From positions 60,458,444 through 60,522,443 of the forward strand of contig NW_026623067.1 in the NCBI RefSeq assembly GCF_023065955.2: 64,000 nt of DNA, written 5' to 3'. This DNA comes from Ursus arctos (taxonomy: Eukaryota; Chordata; Mammalia; Carnivora; Ursidae). The notes beneath the pieces are model-generated. The model did not search any database. It was not told the DNA's origin and was given only the letters and a program-made list of their open reading frames with translations. Positions 11,047 to 22,349 of this stretch are shown here, piece by piece. Both the position numbers and the translations under genes were made by a program. Numbering within the stretch: the stretch's first letter is position 1; every line of letters starts with the position of its first letter.

Positions 11047-11258
11047 CTAGGTGGGGCTTTCTCAACCTCAACACTTGGGACATTTTGGACAAGGCCATTC
11101 TTGGTGCAGGGGCAGGGTGGGGAATGTGCTTTGTGGGATGTCGAGCGGCGTCTCTGACACAGGATTGCCAGTAGTTCTCACCCCCACCCCCGTTATGAGG
11201 ACCCAGAAGGTCTCCATGCATTGCTGAACGTCCCCAGTCGAGAATCTGCTGTGGGTGA
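11047..11258 (-). mobile_element. MER3-like hAT-Charlie element
   Basis: GGGCTTTCTCAACCTCAACA at the left and CCCCAGTCGAGAATCTGCTG at the right form the inverted terminal regions, with GGGATGTCGAGCGGCGTCTC between them. The order matches a non-autonomous hAT-Charlie element. The exact subfamily name is from memory. Confidence 0.7.
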
Positions 11259-12830
11259 AGAAACAGAATTGTTCTCGGGATATTTCTCTGTTGCTGGGTT
11301 TTGTTCTGGCCCAGCTCCCACCTTAAGCTTTTATAAAACCATTTACTGGACCAATTAGTGTTTGTGATGGTGGGTGGCGATTTAAAATGAAATAGCCTCA
11401 CTTTCATGCGCTGGGATTTGGCTCGGAAATAAAGTGAGCTGAGCTCTTCCCCCTCCCCTTTCCCCAGTGCAGGAATAATGAGGCCTTTCTGCTGGGAATG
11501 GGATTATGCTTTTTCCCACCTTTTAAAACTCGTTTTTTTCAGTATTTCTACCATGACTAGTCTAACAGGTTTTATACTGAGGAAGACATTAAATTTTAAG
11601 AAAGGGTTCTGGGCTGGGTGGGAGATTCTGTAAGTCCGACGAGCTTCCAGGTGCTGCCCACACGGTGGGTTCATAGGGGTGAGGCTCCAAGAAGGACCAA
11701 CTCTTGACAGTTAAAAGTTGGCAGATAGGTTCCAGCAAGCTGATGGAGCACTCTGAACGGGGGGCAGCATCAGGCTTTCGGCAGTCTGCTCTGCAAGGGG
11801 CTGCCCACAGACCTTTCTGTGGGCGGGAAGGGATTGTCTGCGCCCGTCTGTGGCCTTGCAGGCTGTCGCGCAGCAGGAGGCCCAGTGCTTGCAGCCACTT
11901 ACCTGGCACTGGGCGGAGCAATTGAACAGGACAGCCTGAGACAGATGGCTGCACCCTCTGAGCGGGCCCTGGAGGGGCAGGCTGGCTCCAGAAAGGCAGC
12001 AGATGAGACCATTTTCACCTCCGAGCTGTTTGCTGGCTCCCTGGCTTCAGTTTGAGGAGAGAGAGTCACACAGGGTTACAGGCCCCTCGGAACAGCTTTG
12101 GCCTAACTTTGTCTTTGCTCAGCTCTGCAGGGCCGAGAGCAGTCAGACACCTGCTCTCCTAGCCAGGGACTCTCTCCCAGGATTTTGGGCAACAGGAGCA
12201 GTTGGTGCTGTTCTCGTTACCCCGAAGCCTTTGTTTCTGCGGGTCTGCTGGTACCAGGGATGGAGTGGGAGAAGGCACTTGGAACTGTGGGAAGAGAGGA
12301 AAACATTTCCAACTGGCGATGTAAGGGAGGGTGGGAGCCCAGGCCACCCACTGTTCTTGTGCCTGGAGCTGGGATTGGATATCAATCTGCAAGGACAGCA
12401 GTGTCTTTACCGGGCTTAGTAAACCAACTCACTTCAAGAATATATATTGTAGAAGTGATAAATTGTCATCCAGCCAAAAAACCTGAAACGTAAAGAAAAA
12501 AATTTCAGGAATTGATAATTTTGTTGCCCAAATATAATCATTGTGAGGACTTAGACATATTTGGGGTTTTTTTCCCCTTCTGTATCTGTTTTTTACTATG
12601 TTAAAATTAGTTAACATTCCTATCACCCTAATGAGGGTGTTAAAAGTAAATTTGTTATTATTTTTCTAATTTTTCAAAATTAGAAGAATGCCAGTCTACA
12701 AAAGTCTTTGTGGGAGAACGGAAATCAATGAGTTCTTCCACTCTCCAGAAGTCTAGAGATCCTGACTAAATCTTAAACCCCAAGTTCATGGGGATTTGCA
12801 TTTGAATGTCTTTGCTACAGCTGAATGAAA

Positions 12831-12833
<3 letters not shown>
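11259..12833. other. Unique intronic sequence, GC-rich around 11800-12000
   Basis: No repeat or gene is recognised. Several ORFs of 60-138 codons overlap on both strands without homology. Confidence 0.45.
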
Positions 12834-12861
<28 letters not shown>

Positions 12862-12862
12862 A
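12834..12862. repeat. (CA)n microsatellite
   Basis: About 14 CA units. Confidence 0.95.
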
Positions 12863-13109
12863 CTATTTGCTTGTGTCAGGTTTTAGCACATTTTTTAGTT
12901 CTCTCATAGTATCCCTCTAAGAAGGGAAAGCATAGGCCCCTCTAATTTATAGGTGAGGACAGGAGAGTTTCAGTGGTTCAAAGACTAACTGGAGGTACTA
13001 GTCCAGACTTCAACGTCTTTCAACATGTCTTTACAGCAAGAAGTAATAAGATTTGGGATGAGAGAAATGTCCCTTGCCTGAGTTAGCCATATAGGCTTAT
13101 GTATGCTGA

Positions 13110-13625
13110 TTCCCTTTTATAATGCTATATAACAAATTACCCCAAAACTTCATGGAATAAAACCACCGCTATCTTACAGATTCTCTGGGTTGGGAATTCA
13201 GGCAAGGCACAGTGGAAAGGACATGCCTCTGCTCTATTTGCTGGACCAATTAGCTAGAAAAGACTCAAACTTCTGGTGGGAGAGGAGACTGGAATCATCC
13301 AGAAACTTCTCCACTGATATGCCTGGTACCTGGGCTGGAATGACTTGAAGGCTGAACTCAGCTGGGGCTGTTCACCAGGTCTCCTATAGGTAGACTCTCC
13401 GTGTAGCATGGTGGCTGGCTTCAGAGAGGGAAGGTTCTACGAGACCAAGAAGAAGCTGTATGGGCTTTCATAACCTAGCTGCAGAAGTCCGATACTACCC
13501 CTTGTGCCACCTCCATTGGTTCAAGCCATTGTGAGTCTGCCCAGATTTGTGGAGATGGGACCTAGACTCTACCTCTTAATGGAAGGAATCAAAGACAATG
13601 TAACCACTTCAAAAGGCACATAAAC
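13110..13625 (-). mobile_element. Old LTR-type repeat, subfamily not resolved
   Basis: TATAACAAATTACCCCAAAA near the left end, then TTCTCTGGGTTGGGAATTCA, GGGCTGTTCACCAGGTCTC, and CTACCTCTTAATGGAAGGA near the right end. This order recurs in an ancient eutherian LTR-like repeat. The call as MLT/MER-type is from memory. A distant relative lies at 43832. Confidence 0.5.
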
Positions 13626-13841
13626 TATTTAATTCACACTATGCTGCCATGCTGATTCAATAAAAAATGAGCCTGAGTTGAAGTTAGCAAAGCCGTATCA
13701 AGAATGAGTTCATGGTAAATAGGGAAAGAAAAGATGTGCTGTGTATGTTGTGAAGAATTAATGAAAACTCTGACCACATTTATTAAACACAGTACAGGAA
13801 GTCCAAAGCTGCAGCAGTCAGACAAGATAAAGAAAAGGCAT

Positions 13842-13954
13842 CCGGGGGCCTGGCTGGCTCAGTCAGCGGAGCATGTGCCTCTTGATTGTGGGTTGTGAGC
13901 TTGAGCCCCACATTGGTTGTGGAGATTACTTAATAAAATCTTAAAAAAAAAAAA
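13842..13954 (+). mobile_element. Short tRNA-Lys Can-SINE inside L1
   Basis: It reads GGGGGCCTGGCTGGCTCAG, GCTTGAGCCCCACATTGGTT, GGAGATTACTTAATAAAATC and a poly-A tail. The TSD AAAAGGCAT is at 13833-13841 and 13955-13963; the L1 consensus has this motif once. Confidence 0.9.
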
Positions 13955-15313
13955 AAAAGGCATACAAATAGGTAAGGAAGAGGCACAACTGTCACTATTT
14001 GCAGAACCCTAAAGACCACAAAAAAAAAACTACTAGAATAAATAACTTCAGTTAAGTTGCAGGAAACAACATTAATATACAGGCATCTCTTGAATTTCTG
14101 TACAAATTCTATATTAATAATGAAGTAGCAGAAAGAAATGAAAACAATTCCATTTGTAGTTGGAAGAGCAAGGGGGGAAAATTAAATAGCTAGGAATAAA
14201 GTTGGAAAGACCTGTACCTGGAAAACTATAAAATATTGATGAAAGAAATTAAAGACACAAACATGAAAGATACAGCATGCTCATGAATTGGAAGAATTAA
14301 TATTGTTAAAATGTCCATTCTACCCAAAGGAATCTACAGATTCAGTGTAATCCCTATTCAAAATACCAATAGCATTTTCCAAAGAACCAGAACAAATAAT
14401 ACTTGTATGGAACACAAAAGATCCTGAATAGCCAAACAACCTAATGAAAGAATAAAGCTGGAGGTATCACAGTCCCAGATTTCAAGATACACTACAAAGC
14501 TCTGGTAATCAAAATGGTATGGTACTGGCACAAAAAATAGACACACAGATCAATGGAACAGAGTAGATATCCCAGAAACAAACCCGTGTTTATGTGGTTA
14601 ATCCAGGACAAAGGAGGCAAGAACATATAATGGAGAAAAGACCGTCTTTTCAATAAATGGTGCTGGGAAAACGGGACCACTTTCTTCCACCATACACAAA
14701 CATCAACTAAAGATGCATTAAAGACCTAATGTGAGACCTTAAACCGTAAAAATCCTACAACAAAACACAGGCAGTAATTTCTTTGACATCAGCCTTAGGA
14801 ACATTTTTCTAGATTTGTGTCCTCAGGTGAGAGAAATAAAAGCAAAAATAAACTGGGAAGCTTTTGCACAGCAAAGGAAACCATCAACAAAGTGAAAGGG
14901 CAGCCTACTGAATGGAAGAAGATTGTCTGCAAATGCTGTATCTGATAAGCGGTTAATATCCAGAATATGTAGAGAACTTATACTACAACTCAACACCAAA
15001 AAGATGCAATTGAAAAATGCACAGAGGACCTAAATAGACATTTTTCCAAAGAAGACCTACAGATGGCCAACAGACACGTGACAAGATGCTCAGCGTCACT
15101 AAGCACCAGGGAAATACGGATCTAAGCCCCAGTGGGCTCTCGCCTCACACGTCAGAATGGCTAGTATCAAAACTACAAGAGATCACAAGCGTAGGTGAGG
15201 ATGTGGAAGAGCAAGGAACCCTCGTGGACTTGCTGGGAATATATAAACTGGTACAGCCACTGTAGAAAGTAGAGTGGAGGTTCCTCAAGAAATTAAAAAG
15301 AGAGCGAACATAT

Positions 15314-15476
15314 GGGATGCCTGGGTGGCTCAGTGGATTAAGCGTCTGCCTTCAGCTCAGGTCATGATCCCAGGGTCCTGGGATCCAGTCCCATATCGGG
15401 CTCCTTGCTCAACGGGAAGCCTTCTTCTCCCCCTGCTTGTATACATGCTTACTCTCTCTCTCTCTGACAAATAATC
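15314..15476 (+). mobile_element. Can-SINE inside L1
   Basis: It reads GGGATGCCTGGGTGGCTCAG, GTCATGATCCCAGGGTCCTG, a CT-rich middle, then ACAAATAATC. The A-tail is very short and the right end imprecise. Confidence 0.88.
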
Positions 15477-15616
15477 TCAGAAATACCATACCCGGTAATT
15501 CAACTACTGGGTATTAACCCAAAAAACACTAATTGGAGAATACATATGCACCCCTGTTTGTTGCAGATATGGAAGCAATCCATGTCTACGGATAGATGAA
15601 TGATGAAGTAGTGTGT

Positions 15617-15618
<2 letters not shown>

Positions 15619-15656
<38 letters not shown>
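15619..15656. repeat. (CA)n microsatellite within L1
   Basis: About 19 CA units at the L1 TGTGGTATATATA position. Confidence 0.93.
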
Positions 15657-15658
<2 letters not shown>

Positions 15659-16177
15659 AAATGTTACTCAGCCGTAAAAAAGGATGAGCTCATTTGCCAC
15701 AGCATGGATGGACCTAGATGCTATTATACTGAGTGAAAGAAGTCACAGAAAGACAATTACCATATGATTTCACTTATATGTGGAATAAAAACAAACAGAA
15801 ACAGATGCATAAATACAGAGAACAAACTGGTAGTGGCCAGTGGGGAGGGGGATGGGTGAAATGGGTGAATGGGGGTGGGCGGCATCGTAGGCTTCCAGTT
15901 CCGGAATAAGTAAGTCACAGGGACAAAAGGGACAGCACAGGGAACACAGTCACTGGTACTGTCATAGTGTTATATGGTGACAGATGGCAGCTACACTTGG
16001 GGTGAGTGCAGTATAATGTGTGGACTTGTCGAATCACTGTTGGTGCACTTAAACTTAACACATCAGTGTGTATTAACTATACTTTAATGGAAAAATAATG
16101 AAAATAGTTGAAGTGAATAGAAAAATTGAAGTTGACCTAAGAGCTTGACAGTGAAGAGTGGTTTAATTTATAAAATG

Positions 16178-16500
16178 TGTGTCTTAACAATACCATGCAG
16201 CCTTTAAAAAGAATGACGTAGCTCTATATGGGGTGACATGGAAATATGTCCATCTATTAAGTGAAAATACTATTTACAGAAAAACATGTATGCGATGATT
16301 CGTGAACATTTTAATATAACTTAGACGTATCTGTGAAATTTTAGGAACCCATCTTAAAGGAGCGCCAAACTGTGAGTGGGAGTTTCTAATAGAGACTAGA
16401 AGATGATTTGGGTGGGTCTTATGTGTGAGGGAGGGGGAACTCATTTGTTACTCTCTGTAGTTCTATGCTATTTAAATTTTATAGTGACTTTTTGTGTGGA
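16178..16500 (+). mobile_element. Ancient L1 3' UTR fragment
   Basis: CAATACCATGCAGCCTTTAA is followed by AGCTCTATATGGGGTGACAT and later GGGAGGGGGAACTCATTTGT. This is the pattern of L1M-type 3' UTR. Confidence 0.6.
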
Positions 16501-16711
16501 TTTTTAGACAATTTATTTGAGTATTAAATATGGGAGATGTATTTCTATTGTACTTTGATGTAGGGCACCTGTTGCTTTGTCTAGTACATTTTCTCCAGGA
16601 CAATATAACACCTGTTTTGCTTTGTTCTTTATATAAATTAGGAGGCAAAAAAATAGTGACTTTAGTATTCCATTTTTCTTCCTCTTAGGAGTTGCTATGT
16701 GAGATTTAAAC

Positions 16712-16911
16712 TTTTTTTTTTTTCAAGATTTATTTACTCATTTTAGAGAAAGCCAGTGAGCACGAGTGGAAGGGGCAGGAGAGCATGTCTCCAGCAGATT
16801 CCATGCTGAGCGTGGAGCCCAACTCGGGGCTTGATACCACCACCCTGAGGTCATGACCTGAGCCAAATCCAAGAGTCAGATGCCTAACTGACTCTGCCAC
16901 CTGGGTGCTCT
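16712..16911 (-). mobile_element. Can-SINE, antisense, diverged
   Basis: Poly-T, CAAGATTTATTTACTC, then TTGATACCACCACCCTGAGG and CTCTGCCACCTGGGTGCTC at the head. The flanks GAGATTTAAA and GAGGTTTTAA may be a decayed TSD. Confidence 0.85.
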
Positions 16912-17391
16912 GAGGTTTTAACTGTTAAAATGTCATAAAATGGCCTCGGTAAACATGTAAGTGAGGAGAGGGGATTGCTTCTTTCTGGGCCTGCTGTTAA
17001 CACTTTCCTTGTCTTCGAGGCCGTGAGCCGCTGCTCTAAGTGTGCTGTTTACGCAGGAGGAGCTAGTCCACTCAGCGTGCATTGCAGATGCCAGAGAGAT
17101 TTAAGAAAACCTGTCCTTTTGTTTTTTATTAGTTTTGCTTTCTCTTCTCTGTTCTTCTCCAAAAAGTCTCCTCGTGGCCGCACAGTTCCTGAAATGCGTA
17201 ATGGTTCCAAGTGACCTTTCCATAAGGGCTTTAGTAGAACTTAAGAGTAGACATACTCGGGTTGGGTTGAATCTTTAAGCTTCTATTATGTCTTAAATGA
17301 AATTAACTACACTCCTATAATCAAATTGGGGAAATTCAGTAGCATTAGAAAAGATTTACAGTTTTAATAAGATTTAAACTGGTTTATTTCT

Positions 17392-17590
17392 TTTTTTTTT
17401 TTAAGATTTTATTTATTTATTCGACAGAGATAGAGACAGCCAGCGAGAGAGGGAACACAAGCAGGGGGAGTGGGAGAGGAAGAAGCAGGCTCCCAGCGGA
17501 GGAGCCTGATGTGGGGCTCGATCCCATAACGCGGGGATCACGCCCTGAGCCGAAGGCAGACGCTTAACCGCTGTGCCACCCAGGCGCCCC
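17392..17590 (-). mobile_element. Young Can-SINE, antisense, 17-bp TSD
   Basis: Nearly consensus: poly-T, AAGATTTTATTTATTTATTC, GACAGCCAGCGAGAGAGGGA, then GCTGTGCCACCCAGGCGCCC. Perfect direct repeats TAAACTGGTTTATTTCT lie at 17375-17391 and 17591-17607. It belongs to the subfamily also seen at 23207, 36133, 37677 and 61079. Confidence 0.97.
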
Positions 17591-18369
17591 TAAACTGGTT
17601 TATTTCTGAGCTACTCTTCTGGGCTTGGTTCTTTTGAGCATCACATAGTCCTCAAACTAAGAGAACAGGGTGGAAGCATGAATATAGACCCGGTCTGTAT
17701 TTTCAAGGTATAAGCCTTCTTATTTTTTGTCTTGCACACAACCCAATCATACCTGATTTTTCGAACAGTGGTAGTATTTAAAATAATACCATAATGAGAG
17801 CTGGTAAGACGGACTTAACCAATGCAGTGACTCAGCTGTGTCCTGGCTTGGCGGATGCCTCTGCCCTTTGTGCATTTACCATTGAGTAGGATAGACAGAC
17901 ACCTAAAATAAGGGGTTACGACAGGATTGGCTTACAGCATGGGGCTGGATATGCTATGCCGTACTCTGTGTCCCGGAGGCAGGCCATTATCGATAGTCCG
18001 TGGGCTCCCTTGCGCTCTGGCTTTTGGGAGATAAGTCAGGCTGTTTATTTTCCTTGTTTCCCCCATCCCCGGGCTGTTGGTTAGAGGTGGTGCTGGTTTC
18101 CTCTGCTGAAAGACGCAGCTCCTGTCAGCGGGCCCTCTTCTGCTGTTGCTGCATTTCAGTTCTTGATGCAACTACTTCGTAGTCTTGTCTTTCAGACCTA
18201 AGAGCGGCGAGGGCGCTTCGCTGTGGCTAGCGCCTGGGGATCTCAAATCCTTGCTAGTTTCCTTCACCTTGTCCATGCCTTTGTAAATGGTTGCTTTCAT
18301 TAAACTTTTTCCTTTTACCCTGGTAAAAGTCCTTTTACCATTTCTTTCTGGCCTGTAACCTGAATAATT

Positions 18370-18480
18370 AGATAATACCCCAAATGAGGAAGCTGAGGCT
18401 TAGAAGTCCGTGAAGCTCAGAACTGGGATTAGAATCCAGTCTGTTTTGTGTCAAAGCCTAATTCATAAACTCAGTGTTTG
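18370..18480 (-). mobile_element. MIR, antisense
   Basis: AAATGAGGAAGCTGAGGCTT, then AACTGGGATTAGAATCCAGT, is the reverse-complement MIR core. Confidence 0.75.
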
Positions 18481-19135
18481 ACTATTTGCCTGTAGTGACT
18501 AAGAGATTCTCATTGTCCTCTCAAAATGGAAAAGAAACCCAGGGAACTTTGCCACCTGTTACATACGATCATTGTTTGGAGAGTAAACAACAAACGAGCT
18601 CTTACACATTTGAATAAGCAACCTCCTTCAACTTCTGTAGTTGAGAGGTTTTGTTACTTTCTTTTGGAATTGCCATGAAGATCATTTTATCATCCAGGAA
18701 AGGGAAAAAATCTAAAGTAATGTTCAGTTTGCCACTTAATTTTCTAGGCTTGGCTCGGGTTGACTACTGGGTGTTTGCAAACATCTGATCCCATCTTTAA
18801 GGACCAAGTTTCAGGACATTTGAAAGAAATGCATAATTGAGTTGAAGGGCGTTCCAAAAGAGACATCTAAAAATGTGCTCCGTGATGGCAGCCAAGTTGG
18901 AATGAACATAGAATTTCTTGGGCAGCTATTTTGAAAGATAAAATATTTATTTCTATGTGTGATCTCTTGACTCAGAAATACCAGAATCTAATCATGTTAC
19001 CTGAGTCTCCTCTCACTGCATCCTGACTCTGTATTCATTTACTTGACCTGCAGAGGAACTCTAGGCCAACTAGGAAGACGGTGCTTGAGGGCGTGCCACT
19101 CATTATTGTCTTATAACGAGAACGCTCTTTGAGGC
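18481..19135. other. Unique intronic sequence
   Basis: Nothing recognised. Confidence 0.45.
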
Positions 19136-19368
19136 AACATAGCCCAATGGTGAAGAGCTGGGTCATTGAGCCAGACTGCCCTAGTGCCATTCCGAGCTCC
19201 ACGAATGCCTGCTCAATGTCATGGGGGCTCTGTGCCTTGGTTTCCTTATTTGGTAAGTGGAAATCGTGGTAGCTACCTTACAGATTTTGTGAGGATTAAA
19301 TTAATTATGTAAAGGGTTTAGGAGAATGTCTAGCACAACTATAAATGCTAAACAGTAGTTAGCATGTT
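19136..19368 (+). mobile_element. MIR, nearly full length
   Basis: It reads GGCAACATAGCCCAATGGTG (tRNA-like head), TCTGTGCCTTGGTTTCCTTA, TTTTGTGAGGATTAAATTAA, and AATGTCTAGCACAACTATAA. The order and strand fit the full 233-bp MIR. Confidence 0.85.
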
Positions 19369-21035
19369 AGGTTTTTTATTTATCTCTGATCATCATCACC
19401 ATCTTTAGCTTGGACTCCATGGATTCTTCTGCCCTTTGTGTAAATAACATTCCTTCATAGACCTTGTCCATCGAACTTGAATGACTTCTTGGAAAGATAC
19501 AGAAATTAACTCCTTATCCTTCCTACTTTTGAAGAGATCGTGTCTAAATCATGGACTAGGAGAAAAGGAAGGAAAGGAGAAAGAAGAGATGAGGAGCCTG
19601 GTGAGAAAGTGAGCATGCTGGGAAGAGAAGGCATACCTCTAACAATGCTGTTGTTTGTTTCTTTCTTTCTTTGTTTTTACAAAGCTAGTACTTCAGATTC
19701 AGGCACGTGTGGGGTGGTTTCTACTGCATCTGTTAACAAGCCGGGTACCCTTTGCCATTCAGTCACTACCTTTTGCGCTTCTGTGTTTTCAGCTTGCAAA
19801 GTGTTGTTATTATCTGTTACTTCCCTTGTTCTGGTTAACTTGGTGGACCTGTTGCAGACAAGCATCCCTCTTGCATCGGACATGTAATAGCTATCAAAGG
19901 GAAAGCAATTCTGCTTTAAGAAAACAAGCATGAGAAACCCCTGTGCCGTAAATCAAGAGGGCGTTCAAAGCCTGAGTGTTGAGTAGGAGCTGGTGCGGAC
20001 GGCACATGGGGAATGAAGTTCGGGCCTAGGAGGAGTGGGGAAATGGCACTCAGCTCTCCCTGTATTATCTCTGGGAATCAGAAGAAGCTGTTCTACCCAC
20101 AAAGTGGGGAGTCGAAAATTCCCATGGCTAGGGAATTGCCATGGGAAAAGAGAGGAACTGGCCAAAAACTGGGACCCAAAGCTGGGTCACTCATAGATGA
20201 GGTAGTGGAATTCCCACCCGTGTGATCTGAGCCCCTGCACCTCAGACATGAACACAAGGTTGTTTAAACTGGTGGGGAAGGTTAAGGGAGCTATAAAACG
20301 GGGTTGGGCTATAGGGCCCTCTTTGGTGATCTACTCCACCTCTCACATTTTCTGTAGGGGATGTTATAATTCTCTTCTTCCCACCCTTCCAATTAATATA
20401 AAAACGTATGGTATGATTTATTACAAGAGCTTTTTCTTAACTTCCAATAGCCTGATCTCATTTCCTTAAAAGAAAAGAGTACTCCAGTAAAACTAGGTTA
20501 TAACATTAATAGTCTTGGTCCTAATGCAGGCCTGTGGATTGACTTATCCCCCCGAATAGCTCCAGTAATGCAAAGGTAAGTTGTGTGCGTGCTGTGTGTG
20601 TGGAATGGGGAGGGGAAGGAATGTGAGTCCTTACTCACGCAGAGTAAACTGCACGTATTTTTAGAGCCACAGGACAGGTCTGAGAGCACGCCTGGCCACT
20701 CATGCTACCTTCATATGGACTGAAGAGGTTAAACATTGGGTGTGTGTGAACCTGTCTCCTCACTTACTGAGTCACTACTCTCAGCCAGAACCTCTCCCCA
20801 CTTCTTTTTTTTTTTTTTTTCTAAGCTTATAATCGTCTAACAATAGAATATTCTGCTTCGATCTAAAGAGATGTATTGAAAGCTTAAATAAACCATGTTC
20901 TGGTTGAAAACTTTTTCTGGAAGAGGCTGTACAATGGCAGTTCCACAGTTTATAATGAGAAAATATAATCAAGTTAATAATTTCCAGAGTTTTAAATCCT
21001 CATTATAGAACCTCATTTCAGTATAATAGCTGTCT
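19369..21035. other. Unique intronic sequence with a hairpin and a T18 run
   Basis: No gene is recognised. A 10-bp perfect inverted repeat lies at 20119-20147. A T18 run at 20803-20820 has no SINE head beyond it, so it is not a Can-SINE tail. The ORFs at 19540-19933 have no known domain. Confidence 0.45.
20119..20147. repeat. Perfect 10-bp inverted repeat, 9-base loop
   Basis: TTCCCATGGC at 20119-20128 and GCCATGGGAA at 20138-20147. It could form a hairpin in DNA or pre-mRNA; no function is implied. Confidence 0.9.
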
Positions 21036-21223
21036 GGGGCGCCTGGATGGCTCGGTTGGTTAAGTGTCTGCCTTCAGCTCAAGTCATGATCCCAGGGTCC
21101 TGGGATCCAGCCTCACACTGGGTTCCCTGCTCGGAGGGGAGTCTGCTTCTCCCTCTCCCTCTGCTGCTCCCCTGCTTCTGCTCTCTCTCACTCCCTCAAA
21201 TAAATAAATAAAATCTTAAAAAA
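21036..21223 (+). mobile_element. Can-SINE
   Basis: It reads GGGGCGCCTGGATGGCTCGG, TCATGATCCCAGGGTCCTGG, CTGCTTCTCCCTCTCCCTCT, then CAAATAAATAAATAAAATCT. The TSD is decayed or absent. Confidence 0.95.
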
Positions 21224-21634
21224 TGTAGTTATCTGACCATAAAATGGGTAGAAGCAGAGGTTATGGTAGATATATAAACCTTAAAGTTAAACGTTGTCCC
21301 CTTTTATATATACAGAGGGACAGAGCTGTGAACGGAAGAGCATGGGGTTTGCTGTCTACTTGGGAGGATAAAGATACTTCATAACAGATATGCTTGCACC
21401 AAGAACTTCTTTAGAACGAAGACCTTTTGGGTTGTGTGCTGGAGTGTGTAGAGAACGAGCTTGCTTAGTTTTATCTACCAAACTGGAGTACATCTACCTT
21501 CCAGGAGTTTCGAATATCTTGAATGAAGAACAGACTTGGAGCTTCCAACATCAAACCAGCCCATCTCTGAAAAAAGATGTATAAAAACAGATGGAATGAG
21601 CTCTCCCACTTATGGGATAAGTGGGTCAAGTGCC

Positions 21635-21815
21635 TCGAATCGGATGCTTCCCAGGAACGACACGTCCCGGCTGGTTCTGCAGCTAGGCTGCCTGCATACG
21701 CGCAGCCAAGCGTGAGCTAAGCGGAGTCAGCAGCTGGGACCTGCACACCGGGAAACCCGGGGCGGGCGGTGCGCAGACCCGTGCAGCCCGCGCGGTACCC
21801 GGGACACGGCTGCTT
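21635..21815. promoter_or_regulatory. Short CpG-dense block, candidate regulatory element
   Basis: By hand count about 20 CpGs fall in 180 bp, with high GC content, against a CpG-poor surround. It is not part of any repeat that I recognise. It may be a small CpG island, enhancer or unannotated alternative promoter in the intron upstream of IQGAP2 coding exon 2. No TATA box, open frame with a good start context, or splice donor was convincing. Confidence 0.4.
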
Positions 21816-22164
21816 GCAATGCCAGCCTTACTGAGTCCGGAGCTGGGGACTCCTGTTTCAAATACTGCACCACAGATGAGCTGGGGACTAAAATGTACAG
21901 TGGAGATTTCTGAAAGTGAGACTGAAATTAGACAACTCGTGCTTATTGGCCTTGAACCTGTGCCCCGGGCACTTCTCTTCATGCCCTGTTTTTTCCATGT
22001 GTTTCACTCTCTTCTGCCCTGAGGGCGATTTTTTATGATACAAGTCATGACTACACGGTGTGGGGAACCTAGGAGTGTGCAGGGGCCGGGAGAGGGCTGA
22101 GAAAGGCAGGTTTGCGTCTCCTGAGGGCGATGGGCCAGTAAGTCCAGGCTGCTGCTAGACTGCT

Positions 22165-22250
22165 TCCCACGTGTCAGCCGTGATCCTGGACAAATGATTC
22201 AGCGCTTCCAAGTCTCTGTTTCCACATCTGTAGAACGTCACAGGATCACT
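22165..22250 (+). mobile_element. Possible MIR fragment
   Basis: CCGTGATCCTGGACAAATGA followed by AGTCTCTGTTTCCACATCTG resembles the MIR core. Diverged. Confidence 0.45.
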
Positions 22251-22303
22251 GTGGGCTCAGTGCAGCAAAACCAGTGCCAGGAGAAACTGCCATGTGAGCC
22301 CTC

Positions 22304-22343
22304 GGGGCGGGGGCTGGGGGGGGGGTGGAAGGGGTTGGATGGG
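22304..22343 (+). other. G-quadruplex-type G-rich tract
   Basis: G-runs of 4, 5, 10, 4 and 3 are separated by loops of 1 to 6 bases on the + strand. This satisfies the usual G3+N1-7 pattern. The tract would be present in IQGAP2 pre-mRNA. Confidence 0.75.
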
Positions 22344-22349
22344 AAGGAG

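Larger units (their letters stand above)
13765..16100 (+). mobile_element. L1 3' part (ORF2 end plus 3' UTR), interrupted by two SINEs
   Basis: ORF2-derived landmarks appear in order: GCAGCAGTCAGACAAGATAA, TTTCAAGATACACTACAAAG, GGTATGGTACTGGCACAAAA, TTTTCAATAAATGGTGCTGG, GACATTTTTCCAAAGAAGAC, and ATGATTTCACTTATATGTGG. The 3' end is GTATTAACTATACTTTAATG. Many stops and indels break the frame. SINEs at 13842-13954 and 15314-15476 split it; the L1 sequence resumes on each side. Confidence 0.9.

Noticed and set aside
20803..20821. T18 run as the tail of an antisense Can-SINE
   Set aside because: The AAGATTTTATTTATT signature and tRNA head do not follow.
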